Shown here piece after piece: positions 6,571 through 15,453 of a stretch of DNA of 38,019 bases. The stretch is from positions 1 through 38,019 of the forward strand of contig PADT01000060.1 in assembly GCA_002700465.1 (NCBI GenBank). Reading direction: 5' to 3'. The number at the start of each line of letters is the position of its first letter. Position 1 is the first letter of the stretch. This DNA comes from Flavobacteriaceae bacterium (lineage in GTDB: Bacteria; Bacteroidota; Bacteroidia; Flavobacteriales; Flavobacteriaceae). The notes below the pieces were generated by a model. The model made no database searches. It was not told the origin of the DNA and saw only the letters and a list, made by a program, of their open reading frames with translations. A program made the translations under genes and the position numbers.

Positions 6571-7176
6571 TTGAAACAAGAACTAAAATCAAAAGAAACT
6601 CAGGATTTAATCATTAATACATCTTTTGAATTATTTTACGAAAAAGGGTATAATGCTACAAGCATTCCTGATATAATGAAAGAAACTTCTTTATCAAAAG
6701 GAGCCTTTTACCATCATTTCAAAAATAAACATGAAATTGGTAAAAAAGTGATTGAAGTAATTATTCGAAAAAGAATTAAAGATGGATTTATTACACCATT
6801 AAAAAATACAGATGGTAATATTCCAGAACTCCTATTAGATGTTTTTACTGACAGAATTAAAAATTATACCCACAGAGAAAAAGCATTAGGTTGTCCAGCT
6901 AATAATTTAGTTGGAGAAATAGGTTATACTGAACAAGATTTTAGAGTTATTTTAAAATCCCTATTTGAAGAATGGAGAATAGAATTATCAAATGCTATTG
7001 AAGCAGGTAAAAAAAGAGGAGAAATAAAAAAAGAAGTTAATAGTTCTGGTGCTGCAATTTCCCTAATATGCGCTTTTGAAGGAGTTAGAAGCGTCAGAAA
7101 AGTATATGATGATGATTCAATATTTAATGAATTTATGGAATCTATGGGTATTTTTATTAAATCCCTTTCATTATAA
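6571..7176 (+). CDS. TetR/AcrR-family transcriptional regulator
   Basis: A 201-residue one-component regulator. The N-terminal TetR DNA-binding domain occupies about residues 8-55, with the helix-turn-helix IPDIMKETSLSKGAFYHHF, including the hallmark KGAFYHHF. The C-terminal helical domain (about 80-200, with LGCPANNLVGEIG) is a ligand-binding and dimer domain of the type seen in YxaF/LmrA-like members. The start is TTG at 6571; the first in-frame ATG falls inside the helix-turn-helix and would destroy it. It is divergent from the unknown exported-protein gene and most likely represses it through the palindrome between them. Ligand unknown. It converges on the esterase gene with a 2-nt gap. 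Confidence 0.92.
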   Translation: MKQELKSKETQDLIINTSFELFYEKGYNATSIPDIMKETSLSKGAFYHHFKNKHEIGKKVIEVIIRKRIKDGFITPLKNTDGNIPELLLDVFTDRIKNYTHREKALGCPANNLVGEIGYTEQDFRVILKSLFEEWRIELSNAIEAGKKRGEIKKEVNSSGAAISLICAFEGVRSVRKVYDDDSIFNEFMESMGIFIKSLSL

Positions 7177-7178
7177 AT

Positions 7179-8579
7179 CTACCAACTGTCCGTTCTAAAT
7201 GATGATGCTGGTAACCCTTTAGTATTAAACAAATTTCCATTTAAATAATTTTTCCATCCATATCTCACGTGAACAGGGTTTTTTACATTATCACTTTGGA
7301 CCTCTAACTGATTCCACATTATTTTAGCATTTGCAGGATAAAAAACTCTATCCTCTGAAGCTAATTCAAAGTTGTTTATTTCTTCATCAGGACAATACAA
7401 ACCACTTTTGGCATAATCGAATTTTAGTAACACTTTGTTTTCTTTAATTTCTAAAGATTTGAATACTGGACCCGAAAACTCTACAGTTGATAAACCATAA
7501 TCTTTATTTAATGCCCAATAAGCAAGTCGTTTACCCAAAATAAACTTTCTAGGGGGATGAATAGAATTCTCATCTCCAACATCTAATGAAACTGCCATTC
7601 CTGTGTTAGGAGTATTTAACATTGTTTTAAGTTGAGCTTCTCTTAAAAAAGCGGAACTTGATTCATTGTTTCCATCATATCTAAAAGGTGAAATCTGAAC
7701 AAAATAAAATGGAAATGATCCTTGATTCCATTCTCTTCTCCAGCCTTCTATCATAGAGTTTTTAAGTTTAGTATAACTACTAGCTCTTGGAACATTACTT
7801 TCACCTTGATACCAGATAGCACCTTTTATTCCATAATTAGTCAAAGGGTTGATCATAGCGTTATATAATGAAGATGGTTCATGCTGTGGTGTTCCTCCAT
7901 GATTTTTTATTTCACTTTTTTCAAAATCCAATTCTAAAGATTTTGAATCTGACCAAGCCTCAGCTGGTGTCCCTCCCCATGAAGTATGAATGATAGCAAC
8001 CGGCACCTTAAGAACATTGTTTAAATATTTTGCAAATGAATAAGCGACAGCACTAAAATAAGGTGAGTTCTCTTGATTTGAAACAGACCAATTACCCTTT
8101 AGATCGTCAAGTGGTATATTACTTGTATTTCTTTCAACTGTAAAAAATCTTATTTTTGAATTATCAGATTTAGCAATCGCATCATTGGCACCTTTTATAG
8201 GTTCGTTCCTATATCCATTAAGATTCATCTGCATATTAGACTGACCTGAAGCAATCCAAACCTCTCCCAATAAAATATTAGATATCAAAACTCTATGATC
8301 ACCAGATTGTAAACTAATTTGATGACTCAATCCAGATTTGGGTGTTTTAATTTTCAATATCCATTTACCTTCACCGCTACTCTCAACTTTAAAAGTATTT
8401 TCATTCCAACTTACATTTATTAAAACTTGTGAATTTGGTTTTGACCAACCCCATATAGAAACATTAGAATCTTGCTGTAAAATCATATTATTACTAAAGA
8501 TCGATGGTAATTTTAAATCCTGAGAAGCAATTAAATTAATTGCAAAAAGAGAGATTATTAATAATATATTATTTTTCAT
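7179..8579 (-). CDS. Sialate O-acetylesterase-like SGNH esterase, exported
   Basis: A 466-residue exported carbohydrate esterase. A signal peptide spans residues 1-19 (MKNNILLIISLFAINLIAS). Next comes a beta-sandwich segment (about 25-105) and the SGNH catalytic domain: nucleophile S114 in SGQSNMQM, the YQGESN block at 257-262, and the catalytic Asp/His region DVGDENSIHP with H341 (D336 or D333 nearby). This is the domain order of the sialate O-acetylesterase (SASA) family, whose members remove acetyl groups from sialic acids, xylan or other glycans. Divergent from the sulfatase gene with a 64-bp gap, so the two are likely co-expressed for glycan breakdown. The substrate cannot be told from the sequence. 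Confidence 0.92.
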   Translation of the reverse strand: MKNNILLIISLFAINLIASQDLKLPSIFSNNMILQQDSNVSIWGWSKPNSQVLINVSWNENTFKVESSGEGKWILKIKTPKSGLSHQISLQSGDHRVLISNILLGEVWIASGQSNMQMNLNGYRNEPIKGANDAIAKSDNSKIRFFTVERNTSNIPLDDLKGNWSVSNQENSPYFSAVAYSFAKYLNNVLKVPVAIIHTSWGGTPAEAWSDSKSLELDFEKSEIKNHGGTPQHEPSSLYNAMINPLTNYGIKGAIWYQGESNVPRASSYTKLKNSMIEGWRREWNQGSFPFYFVQISPFRYDGNNESSSAFLREAQLKTMLNTPNTGMAVSLDVGDENSIHPPRKFILGKRLAYWALNKDYGLSTVEFSGPVFKSLEIKENKVLLKFDYAKSGLYCPDEEINNFELASEDRVFYPANAKIMWNQLEVQSDNVKNPVHVRYGWKNYLNGNLFNTKGLPASSFRTDSW

Positions 8580-8643
8580 ATTATAAATTTTAACAATCTT
8601 TAATTTAATAAAAAAAATTACCTTAGTTACAATCTATACTAAA

Positions 8644-10137
8644 ATGATCAAACTAAATTTAAAATTTATTTCATGTTTGTTAATTCTTTTGTTTTCATCT
8701 TGTAGCGATGAAAACAAAAAACCTAATGTTATAATTATCTATGCAGATGACTTGGGTTTTGGGGATGTTAGCGCGTATAATCAAGGTACACTTAACACGC
8801 CTAATATTGATAGAATAGCAAATAAGGGTATAAAGTTTACAAATGGACATTCTTCATCCGCTACATGTTCCCCTAGCAGATACGCTTTATTAACTGGTTC
8901 ATATCCATGGAGAAACTCTAAAGCAAAAATTTCCACTGGAGCTTCTATGATTATTGATGTTAATCAAAAGACTTTACCAAAAATGTTTAAAGAAAGTAAT
9001 TATTCTACTGCAATTATTGGTAAATGGCACTTAGGGTTAGGTGACGGGCAAATTAATTATAATTCTAAAATTTCACCTGGTCCAAATGAAGTGGGATTTG
9101 ATTACTCTTATATTATGCCAGATACTCAAGACAGAGTTCCAACAGTTTATATTGAGGATGGATATGTAAAAAATTTAGATAAAAATGATCCGCTATATGT
9201 TAGCTTTAAAGAGAATTTTGACAATCAACCAACTGGGGATAAAAATCCAGAAATGCTATCAATGAAATGGCATCATGGTCACTTTAATTCTATAATTAAT
9301 GGTATTTCGAGAATTGGTTTTATGAAAGGTGGTAAAAAGGCGCATTGGAGTGATATTGATATGGCAGACCATTTTTTAAATCAAGCAAAATCTTATATAA
9401 CTAAAAACAAAAAAAATCCGTTTTTTTTATTTTATTCCATGCAACAACCCCATGTTCCAAGGACACCTCATCCTAGATTCAAAGGTAAATCAGGAATGGG
9501 TCCAAGAGGTGATGTAATAATAGAGGCTGATTGGTGTATTGGAGAACTTTACAAGACTCTTGATAATGAGAATCTTTTAGAAAATACATTAATTATAATA
9601 TCAAGTGATAATGGACCTGTTTTAAATGATGGCTATTATGATGATGCCGTTGAAAAAATCGGAAATCATACACCTTCTGGGATTTTAAGAGGAGGTAAAT
9701 ACAGTTTATTTGAAGCTGGAACAAAAGTGCCTTTTATTTCATATTGGAAAGGTATCACACCCTCCAAAGTATCTAATAAATTAATTTCTCAGATTGACCT
9801 TTTCAACTCTTTATCCACCATTGTTAATGGTAGAATTAAAACTAATGACAGTAAAGATTTGTCTCAACTTTTACTAAACGGAGATGGGAAACAAAGAGAA
9901 AAACTTATTCTTGAAGCGTCTGGGAAAACTGCTCTTAAATATAAGAACTGGGTTTTTATTCCACCTTACAAAGGAAAAGCTGTAAGTACTTACACAAATA
10001 TAGAGTTAGGTAGGTCAAGCTCACATCAACTATATAATTTAAAAACTGATCCAAGTCAAAGAAAAAACTTAATTGATCAAGAAAAAGAAAAATTTATTGA
10101 ACTTCAAAAAATCTATAACAAAATAATTAGTAATTAA
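8644..10137 (+). CDS. Lipoprotein sulfatase (S1 family, formylglycine type)
   Basis: A 497-residue sulfatase. The N-terminus is a lipoprotein signal with lipid-attached C20 (LLFSSCSDE), so it is anchored to a membrane, probably facing the periplasm or cell surface. Catalytic features: metal ligands D35 and D36 in YADDLG, the sulfatase signature C75-S-P-S-R79 whose cysteine is converted to formylglycine, K127 and H129 in GKWHLG, H270 in QQPH, and D322-N323 in SSDNG. All family-essential residues appear present. It needs a formylglycine-generating enzyme, which is not in this window. Paired head-to-head with the acetylesterase; its stop overlaps that of rny by 4 nt. Substrate likely a sulfated algal or animal polysaccharide (inference). 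Confidence 0.95.
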   Translation: MIKLNLKFISCLLILLFSSCSDENKKPNVIIIYADDLGFGDVSAYNQGTLNTPNIDRIANKGIKFTNGHSSSATCSPSRYALLTGSYPWRNSKAKISTGASMIIDVNQKTLPKMFKESNYSTAIIGKWHLGLGDGQINYNSKISPGPNEVGFDYSYIMPDTQDRVPTVYIEDGYVKNLDKNDPLYVSFKENFDNQPTGDKNPEMLSMKWHHGHFNSIINGISRIGFMKGGKKAHWSDIDMADHFLNQAKSYITKNKKNPFFLFYSMQQPHVPRTPHPRFKGKSGMGPRGDVIIEADWCIGELYKTLDNENLLENTLIIISSDNGPVLNDGYYDDAVEKIGNHTPSGILRGGKYSLFEAGTKVPFISYWKGITPSKVSNKLISQIDLFNSLSTIVNGRIKTNDSKDLSQLLLNGDGKQREKLILEASGKTALKYKNWVFIPPYKGKAVSTYTNIELGRSSSHQLYNLKTDPSQRKNLIDQEKEKFIELQKIYNKIISN

Positions 10138-11702
10138 GAGGCAATGTTTACTGCTCTAGTTTCACGAATCACAGTTACTTTAACTTGTCCTGGATAAGTC
10201 ATGTCTGTTTGAATTTTTTGTGAAATTTCAAAAGAAAGTTTTGCAGCATGATCATCAGAAATTTTTTCGCTCTCAACCATTACTCTTAGTTCACGACCAG
10301 CTTGAATAGCATAAGCTTTATTAACTCCTTTAAATGAATATGCTACATCCTCCATTTCTTTTAACCTTTCAATATAACTATCTAACACTTGTCTTCTTGC
10401 TCCTGGCCTTGCTCCAGAGATAGCATCACAAACTTGTACAATAGGAGATATTAAATTATTCATTTCTATTTCATCGTGATGAGCTCCTATAGCATTACAA
10501 ACATCAGGTTTTTCTTCAAATTTTTCTGCCCATTGCATACCAAGCAAAGCGTGAGGAGTTTCAGTTTCTTCTTCTGGAACTTTACCTATATCGTGCAAAA
10601 GACCCGCTCTTTTTGCAATTTTTGGGTTCAAACCTAATTCTGAAGACATTATTCCACAAAGTTTAGCAACTTCTCTTGAGTGCTGTAAAAGATTTTGACC
10701 ATATGATGATCTGTATTTCATTCTACCTACAGCTTTAATAAGCGCTGGATTAAGTCCGTGAATTCCTAAATCAATTACTGTTCTTTTTCCAACTTCAATA
10801 ATTTCATTCTCAATTTCTTTTTTAGTTTTCTTTACCACTTCTTCAATTCTAGCAGGATGAATTCTTCCATCTGTTACCAATTTATGTAAAGAGAGTCTAG
10901 CAACTTCTCTTCTTACTGAATCGAAACAAGATAAAATTATAGCCTCAGGTGTATCGTCAACTATTATCTCAACACCTGTTGCAGACTCAATAGCTCTAAT
11001 ATTACGACCTTCTCTACCAATAATCCTTCCTTTTACATCATCAGATTCGATATTGAATACTGAAACACAATTATCTATTGCTTCTTCAGTACCTACTCTT
11101 TGAATAGTGCTAATAACTATTTTCTTAGCCTCTTGTCTAGCAGAAAGCTTAGCATCTTCAATAATATTTTGAGTAAACTCTAAGGCTTCAGTTTTAGCTT
11201 CTTCTTTTAGTGATTGAACTAATTCTTTTTTTGCTTCTGAAGCAGACATACTAGATAACTTTTCAAGTTTCTCGACTTGTTCTTTATGAAGTTTGTTGAC
11301 CTGGTCACTTTTCTTTTCAACAAGCTCAAGCTTCTTGTCAAAGGAAGAAATTTTATCATTTAAACTTTGGTTATTCTTTTTATTTATTGATAACTCATTT
11401 GACACTTGAGATTCCTTATCCTTAATTCTTTTTTGAACGTCAGTAAGGTTTTTTTCTCGATTTAAAATATGTTTTTCATGTTCAGATTTTAATTCTAAAA
11501 ACTTTTCTTTTGCTTGAAAAATTTTATCTTTTTTAATATTTTCACCCTCAATGGATGCTGATTTTAGTATATTTTCTGCTTCTTTTTTTGCATTTTCAAA
11601 AGATTTAGTTATCGATGTTTTTTCTAAAAATTTTGAGATAACAAAACCTATTACAAGCCCTAGAAATACAAGAACAAAATTGATTATTGTAAAAAATTCC
11701 AT
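10134..11702 (-). CDS. rny: Ribonuclease Y
   Basis: A 522-residue protein, normal length for RNase Y, the membrane-anchored endoribonuclease that starts mRNA decay. Domains in order: an N-terminal membrane helix (about 5-23), a long charged coiled coil (about 30-200), a KH RNA-binding domain with [10 protein letters not shown] at 225-234, and an HD domain with H341 and the H370-D371 pair in LLHDIGK. The C-terminal domain (about 430-522) is complete. It is the last gene of the minus-strand group ZapB-like-zapA-6S-like RNA-rny. The terminator of the 6S-like RNA lies just upstream, 20 nt before the ATG, so rny probably uses read-through or a promoter within that region. Convergent with the sulfatase gene. 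Confidence 0.98.
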   Translation of the reverse strand: MEFFTIINFVLVFLGLVIGFVISKFLEKTSITKSFENAKKEAENILKSASIEGENIKKDKIFQAKEKFLELKSEHEKHILNREKNLTDVQKRIKDKESQVSNELSINKKNNQSLNDKISSFDKKLELVEKKSDQVNKLHKEQVEKLEKLSSMSASEAKKELVQSLKEEAKTEALEFTQNIIEDAKLSARQEAKKIVISTIQRVGTEEAIDNCVSVFNIESDDVKGRIIGREGRNIRAIESATGVEIIVDDTPEAIILSCFDSVRREVARLSLHKLVTDGRIHPARIEEVVKKTKKEIENEIIEVGKRTVIDLGIHGLNPALIKAVGRMKYRSSYGQNLLQHSREVAKLCGIMSSELGLNPKIAKRAGLLHDIGKVPEEETETPHALLGMQWAEKFEEKPDVCNAIGAHHDEIEMNNLISPIVQVCDAISGARPGARRQVLDSYIERLKEMEDVAYSFKGVNKAYAIQAGRELRVMVESEKISDDHAAKLSFEISQKIQTDMTYPGQVKVTVIRETRAVNIAS

Positions 11703-11722
11703 AATAATTATTTTATTTAGTT

Positions 11723-11882
11723 AAAAAAAAGCCTACATCATGAAGTTTTGTATAAACTCTTGTAAGACAAGATTAAGGCTAACTAGCTGATCAAGGATCC
11801 TGTAAAGGCTTGCTTTAGCAGACTAGACTCACCTTTTATAAAAAAATTCGCGTTGAGTTTATCAAAAAAATTGATGTAGGCA
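11723..11882 (-). ncRNA. 6S-like RNA (6S-Flavo type)
   Basis: The 207-nt gap between zapA and rny contains a structured RNA read on the minus strand. Ends pair through a perfect 10-bp stem (11872-11881 with 11731-11740, GCCTACATCA / TGATGTAGGC), followed by a T run (11723-11730), so the closing stem doubles as a terminator. A second 8-bp stem (11855-11862 with 11752-11759, ATAAACTC / GAGTTTAT) continues the rod. A central open region contains a small hairpin TCTTG/CAAGA at 11758-11772 and a pairing GCTAA/TTAGC. A long rod with a central bubble, about 150 nt long and next to zapA, is the 6S RNA layout, and 6S-Flavo RNAs are known in Flavobacteria. 6S RNA binds RNA polymerase and damps transcription in poor growth. 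Confidence 0.8.
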
Positions 11883-11909
11883 ATAATGTATTTTATTTAA
11901 ATGAACGTG

Positions 11910-12194
11910 CTAGAGGTCAATAATTTCTTGAATAGATTTATTAATCTTTTCTAATCTTTTATTTACCTCCTCATTAATTTTAGCTTCAGAGAGACTTTCT
12001 TGTTCAGTTTGAGTTGCTAATTGAAGAGCACACATTGCAAGCACATCTTGCTTATCTTTAACAGCGTAATTTTCTTCAAAATGTTTAATCATAATATCAA
12101 TTTTTTTAGATGCAACTCTAAGACCCTCTTCCTGTTCTAATGGAACATTTAAAGGGTATACTCTATTAGCAATTGTTAACTTAATTTTTTGCAT
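11910..12194 (-). CDS. zapA: Cell division protein ZapA
   Basis: A 94-residue ZapA-family protein. It has the N-terminal beta-hairpin (KLTIANRVYPLNVPLEQEEG), the following helix (LRVASKKIDIMIKHFEENY), the DVLAMCALQLA block, and a C-terminal coiled coil (about 60-94). ZapA binds FtsZ and bundles its filaments at the division ring. It follows the small coiled-coil gene by 9 nt and precedes the 6S-like RNA by 27 nt, so the three are probably one transcript, with the RNA released by processing. Confidence 0.93.
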   Translation of the reverse strand: MQKIKLTIANRVYPLNVPLEQEEGLRVASKKIDIMIKHFEENYAVKDKQDVLAMCALQLATQTEQESLSEAKINEEVNKRLEKINKSIQEIIDL

Positions 12195-12203
12195 GCAATA
12201 GAT

Positions 12204-12491
12204 TTATGAACTTAAACTTAATATACATTTATCCAACTCTTTAATAAGATTATTAATCTTCAGCTTTGTTAATGATTTATCATCACTACCTAAGAAAGTA
12301 TTAGCAATTTTTAAAGAATGATATTTTTCTTTCCATTCTTTTAACTGATTTTTTTGTTTGAGTAAAGATTCATCTTTCAATTTTAGATCTTCACTAAATT
12401 TCAAATTTTCATCTCTTAATTTATTAATTAAAGATTTTAAATTTGACAAATTAGTTTCTAAAAGAACAATATTTTCAATTGACTCAGACAT
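12204..12491 (-). CDS. Small coiled-coil protein upstream of zapA
   Basis: A 95-residue protein that is almost one continuous coiled coil (about 8-60: LETNLSNLKSLINKLRDENL, then Lys/Glu-rich heptads) followed by a short C-terminal segment (about 65-95) with KLKINNLIKELDKCI. It resembles the ZapB-like small proteins found before zapA in Bacteroidota, but homology to true ZapB is not shown. Position and tight coupling to zapA suggest a division-ring role. Conserved gene, not a chance frame: it has its own strong promoter directly upstream. Confidence 0.82.
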   Translation of the reverse strand: MSESIENIVLLETNLSNLKSLINKLRDENLKFSEDLKLKDESLLKQKNQLKEWKEKYHSLKIANTFLGSDDKSLTKLKINNLIKELDKCILSLSS

Positions 12492-12511
12492 TAAAACAAT
12501 ACTATCTTACT

Positions 12512-12542
12512 CAAATTTAGTGTTACTAAAACTCATAAACAA
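12512..12542 (-). promoter_or_regulatory. Complete Bacteroidota promoter for the zapA group
   Basis: On the minus strand a -33 TTG (12540-12542) is followed after 20 nt by TAAATTTG (12512-12519), a full match in both sequence and spacing to the Bacteroidota promoter TTG-N19-21-TAnnTTTG. The -7 box is 20 nt before the ATG at 12491, giving a leader of about 14 nt. It should drive the coiled-coil gene, zapA, the 6S-like RNA and perhaps rny. Confidence 0.75.
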
Positions 12543-12610
12543 ATAAGTACTTATATTTTAAAAATCTTAAAAAAAATTAGTATTATTAAAACTTGAAATA
12601 ATCTTAAAGT

Positions 12611-14296
12611 GTGATTAAAAAAATAATGAAAAAATTAACATTTCTATTTTTATTTGTGTCTATCAACATTAATTCACAAAGCAATTACCCAAAAGATTAT
12701 TTTTCTAATCCATTAAACATAGAATTAATTTTAAACGGAACTTTTGGGGAATTAAGACCTAGTCATTTTCATTCGGGTATTGATTTTAAAACAAAATTTA
12801 AGGAGGGACTAGATGTATATAGTTCTGCAGAAGGGTATGTGAGTAGGATAAGTATTAAGCATGGGGGATTTGGTAAAGCATTATATATAAATCATCCAAA
12901 TGGATATACTACTGTGTATGGACATTTAAAAAAATTTAATAAAAAAATTGAAGACTACATTAAAAGAATTCAATATGAAAAGAAATCTTATCAAATTGAG
13001 CATTATCTAAAACAAGGTATTTTAAAAATAGATAAAAATGAAAAAATAGCGTTTTCTGGAAACACAGGTTCATCCTTTGGTCCTCATTTACATTACGAAA
13101 TACGATTAACAAAAAATCAAAAAGTTTTAAACCCTCAATTGTTTGGGTTTGACATTAAAGACACTAGAAAACCGACTATAAGCTCTTTATTTTTATATAA
13201 TTTGGATAACTTAAATAACATTAGTAACCCCATCAAATTAAAAATACAAAAGATGAATGATAGTTTATATCAATCTGAAAAAGTATTTGCTAGTGGAACT
13301 ATTGGATTTGGTATAAGCGGGTTTGATAGACAGGATTTAGCAAATAATAAAAATGGTATATACAAATACTCGACCTACTACAATGATAAAAAAATAATTG
13401 ACTTTAATTTTGAGTCATTTTCTTTTGAAGAATCAATTAAGATAAAAACGTTAATTGATTATAAATATTACATAAATAATAAATCAAGAATTATAAAATT
13501 ATTCAAAGACAAAGGAAACGATTTAAGTATTTATTTAAATAATAAATCAGGGTATATTGATGTCGAAAATAGCCCTTCTATTTACACAATCATAGTTTCT
13601 GATTTAAAAGGAAATAAATCAATTGTAAAAATTCCAATAATAAAAAGTGATTTAATCAACGACTCATTGAAAAACATAAAATTATTTGCGTCAAATAAAT
13701 CAATAAATAATAAACTTGATTATAATTTTAAATTTGAGAATGCTGAAATAAAAATAGCTAAAAACACTTTTGTAAAAGCTGTTCAATTAAATATTGAATC
13801 ACTAAAGGATTCAATTAAAATAGTAAATCCTGAAATAGCTGTTTTTAAAAATATTAAAGTAAATTTTTTTAATAAAGAAAAAAGAAAAGGTAATTATTTA
13901 GCATTAAAAGATAAAGATGGAAATGAATCATTTGCTACTTCAAATCTAAACAGTAAAAATTATTTTTATCACAAAACGAAATTATTAGGAACTTACTTTG
14001 TTAAAAATGACAGTATTCCACCATCAATACAATTAAAAAATTTCAAAAATAACGATTGGATTTCTAATAAGAATTTTATAAGATTCAAAATCTTAGATAA
14101 TGAAACAGGTATTAAAAGTTATAAAATAAAAATTAATAACAAATGGACTCTTTTTGAGTATGAGTACAAAAGAAACGAACTTTTTTATGAATTTGACAAC
14201 TATTTTTTAAACCAAACCAAGAATTTGATTGAGGTTTTCATTGAAGATATGGTTGGAAACAAAACTCAAAAGAGTTTTACTTTCTACAGAAATTAA
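12611..14296 (+). CDS. Exported M23 (LytM-type) peptidase
   Basis: A zinc peptidase of the M23/LytM family, 561 residues from the GTG at 12611. The ATG at 12626 (residue 6) is the more likely start because it begins the signal peptide MKKLTFLFLFVSININS cleanly. The peptidase domain is about 45-170: zinc ligands H54 and D58 in HFHSGID, H105 in YGHL, and the H159-L-H161 pair in GPHLHYEIR. All are present, so it should be active on peptidoglycan cross-links. The following 390 residues are beta-rich, probably Ig-like or carrier domains, and are Asn/Lys-rich. Divergent from the zapA group and convergent with the cysteine desulfurase (4-nt overlap at the stops). Confidence 0.92.
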   Translation: MIKKIMKKLTFLFLFVSININSQSNYPKDYFSNPLNIELILNGTFGELRPSHFHSGIDFKTKFKEGLDVYSSAEGYVSRISIKHGGFGKALYINHPNGYTTVYGHLKKFNKKIEDYIKRIQYEKKSYQIEHYLKQGILKIDKNEKIAFSGNTGSSFGPHLHYEIRLTKNQKVLNPQLFGFDIKDTRKPTISSLFLYNLDNLNNISNPIKLKIQKMNDSLYQSEKVFASGTIGFGISGFDRQDLANNKNGIYKYSTYYNDKKIIDFNFESFSFEESIKIKTLIDYKYYINNKSRIIKLFKDKGNDLSIYLNNKSGYIDVENSPSIYTIIVSDLKGNKSIVKIPIIKSDLINDSLKNIKLFASNKSINNKLDYNFKFENAEIKIAKNTFVKAVQLNIESLKDSIKIVNPEIAVFKNIKVNFFNKEKRKGNYLALKDKDGNESFATSNLNSKNYFYHKTKLLGTYFVKNDSIPPSIQLKNFKNNDWISNKNFIRFKILDNETGIKSYKIKINNKWTLFEYEYKRNELFYEFDNYFLNQTKNLIEVFIEDMVGNKTQKSFTFYRN

Positions 14297-15453
14297 TTTG
14301 AGTTTACAAAATCACTTAAAACCTCAACTACTTTGTCGATTTCATTTTTATTGTTGTATTTAGAAAATGAAAATCTTAAAGATGGTTTTTTTAAATCTAA
14401 TTCTGATAAAATAGAGTTCAAAACATGAGAACCTGTACTACTTCCAGATTGACACGCACTTCCTCTTGAACAAGCGATTCCTTTTAAATCTAAATTAAAC
14501 TCTAAAAGAACTGATTTGTCTTTTGAAACAGGAAGACAAATATTTAAAATAGAAAAAGTACTGTCATTATTATTATCACAACTTCCATTAAATTTTGACA
14601 ATGGAATTGAACCAGAAATTTTTTGAATAAAATATGTTTTTAAATCTAAAATATACTTTTTGTTTTCATCAAAACTTTGATATGATTGGATAAAAGCCCA
14701 TTCCATTCCACATATATTGTGGACTGATTCAGTTCCAGCCCTTAAACCCCTTTCCTGATTTCCTCCAATTATTTGAGGATTTAATTTTAATTTTTTATTT
14801 ACGTACACAAAACCAATGCCTTTTGGACCATGAAATTTATGGGCAGAACCTACAATAAAATCAATATTAAGTTCTGATAAATTAAATCTATATTTTCCTA
14901 TAGACTGGACTGTATCCGAATGAAATAAAGCATTGTGTTTTTTACAAATACCACCTGTCTTTACTAAGTCTAAAACTGAACCAATTTCATTATTAACATG
15001 CATTAAGCTAACAATTGTTTTAAGACTAGTCTTATTTAAAAGTTTATTTAAGTCATCATAATCAATCAGTCCATTTTGATTTACTTTTACAAATTCTACT
15101 TTAATTGATTCTGTCAATTGCAAAAACTTAACAACATTTAATACTGCTTTATGTTCAATTTCAGATGTAACAATTCTCTTTACGCCTAGATCTTTAACAG
15201 CAGAAACTAAAATTAAATTATCAGATTCTGTTCCACATGAGGTGAAAAATATTTCAGAGGGTAAAACATTAAATTCCTTTGCAATAGTTTTTCTTGCTTT
15301 TTCTATTAGGGTTCTAGAAGATCTGCCAAAACTATGAGTTGAATTTGGATTTCCGTAATTATTAGTCATAACGCTACTCATTATATCAATCACTGATTGA
15401 TCAATTTGAGTTGTAGCCGCATTATCAAAATATATATTACTCACGAGTTTCAA
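14293..15453 (-). CDS. Cysteine desulfurase (NifS/IscS family)
   Basis: A 386-residue class V PLP enzyme that removes sulfur from cysteine for iron-sulfur clusters or tRNA thiolation. Visible landmarks: YFDNAATTQ at the N-terminus, [11 protein letters not shown] at 34-44, TSCGTESDN at 71-79, PLP-lysine K206 in [17 protein letters not shown] at 238-244, and the mobile catalytic loop [12 protein letters not shown] with C334 as the sulfur acceptor. The pattern with the long loop is the NifS/IscS group, not the SufS group. It overlaps the end of the ornithine aminotransferase gene by 17 nt, so they are co-transcribed. No iscU, iscA or mnmA is present here to say which pathway it feeds. Confidence 0.93.
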   Translation of the reverse strand: MKLVSNIYFDNAATTQIDQSVIDIMSSVMTNNYGNPNSTHSFGRSSRTLIEKARKTIAKEFNVLPSEIFFTSCGTESDNLILVSAVKDLGVKRIVTSEIEHKAVLNVVKFLQLTESIKVEFVKVNQNGLIDYDDLNKLLNKTSLKTIVSLMHVNNEIGSVLDLVKTGGICKKHNALFHSDTVQSIGKYRFNLSELNIDFIVGSAHKFHGPKGIGFVYVNKKLKLNPQIIGGNQERGLRAGTESVHNICGMEWAFIQSYQSFDENKKYILDLKTYFIQKISGSIPLSKFNGSCDNNNDSTFSILNICLPVSKDKSVLLEFNLDLKGIACSRGSACQSGSSTGSHVLNSILSELDLKKPSLRFSFSKYNNKNEIDKVVEVLSDFVNSN

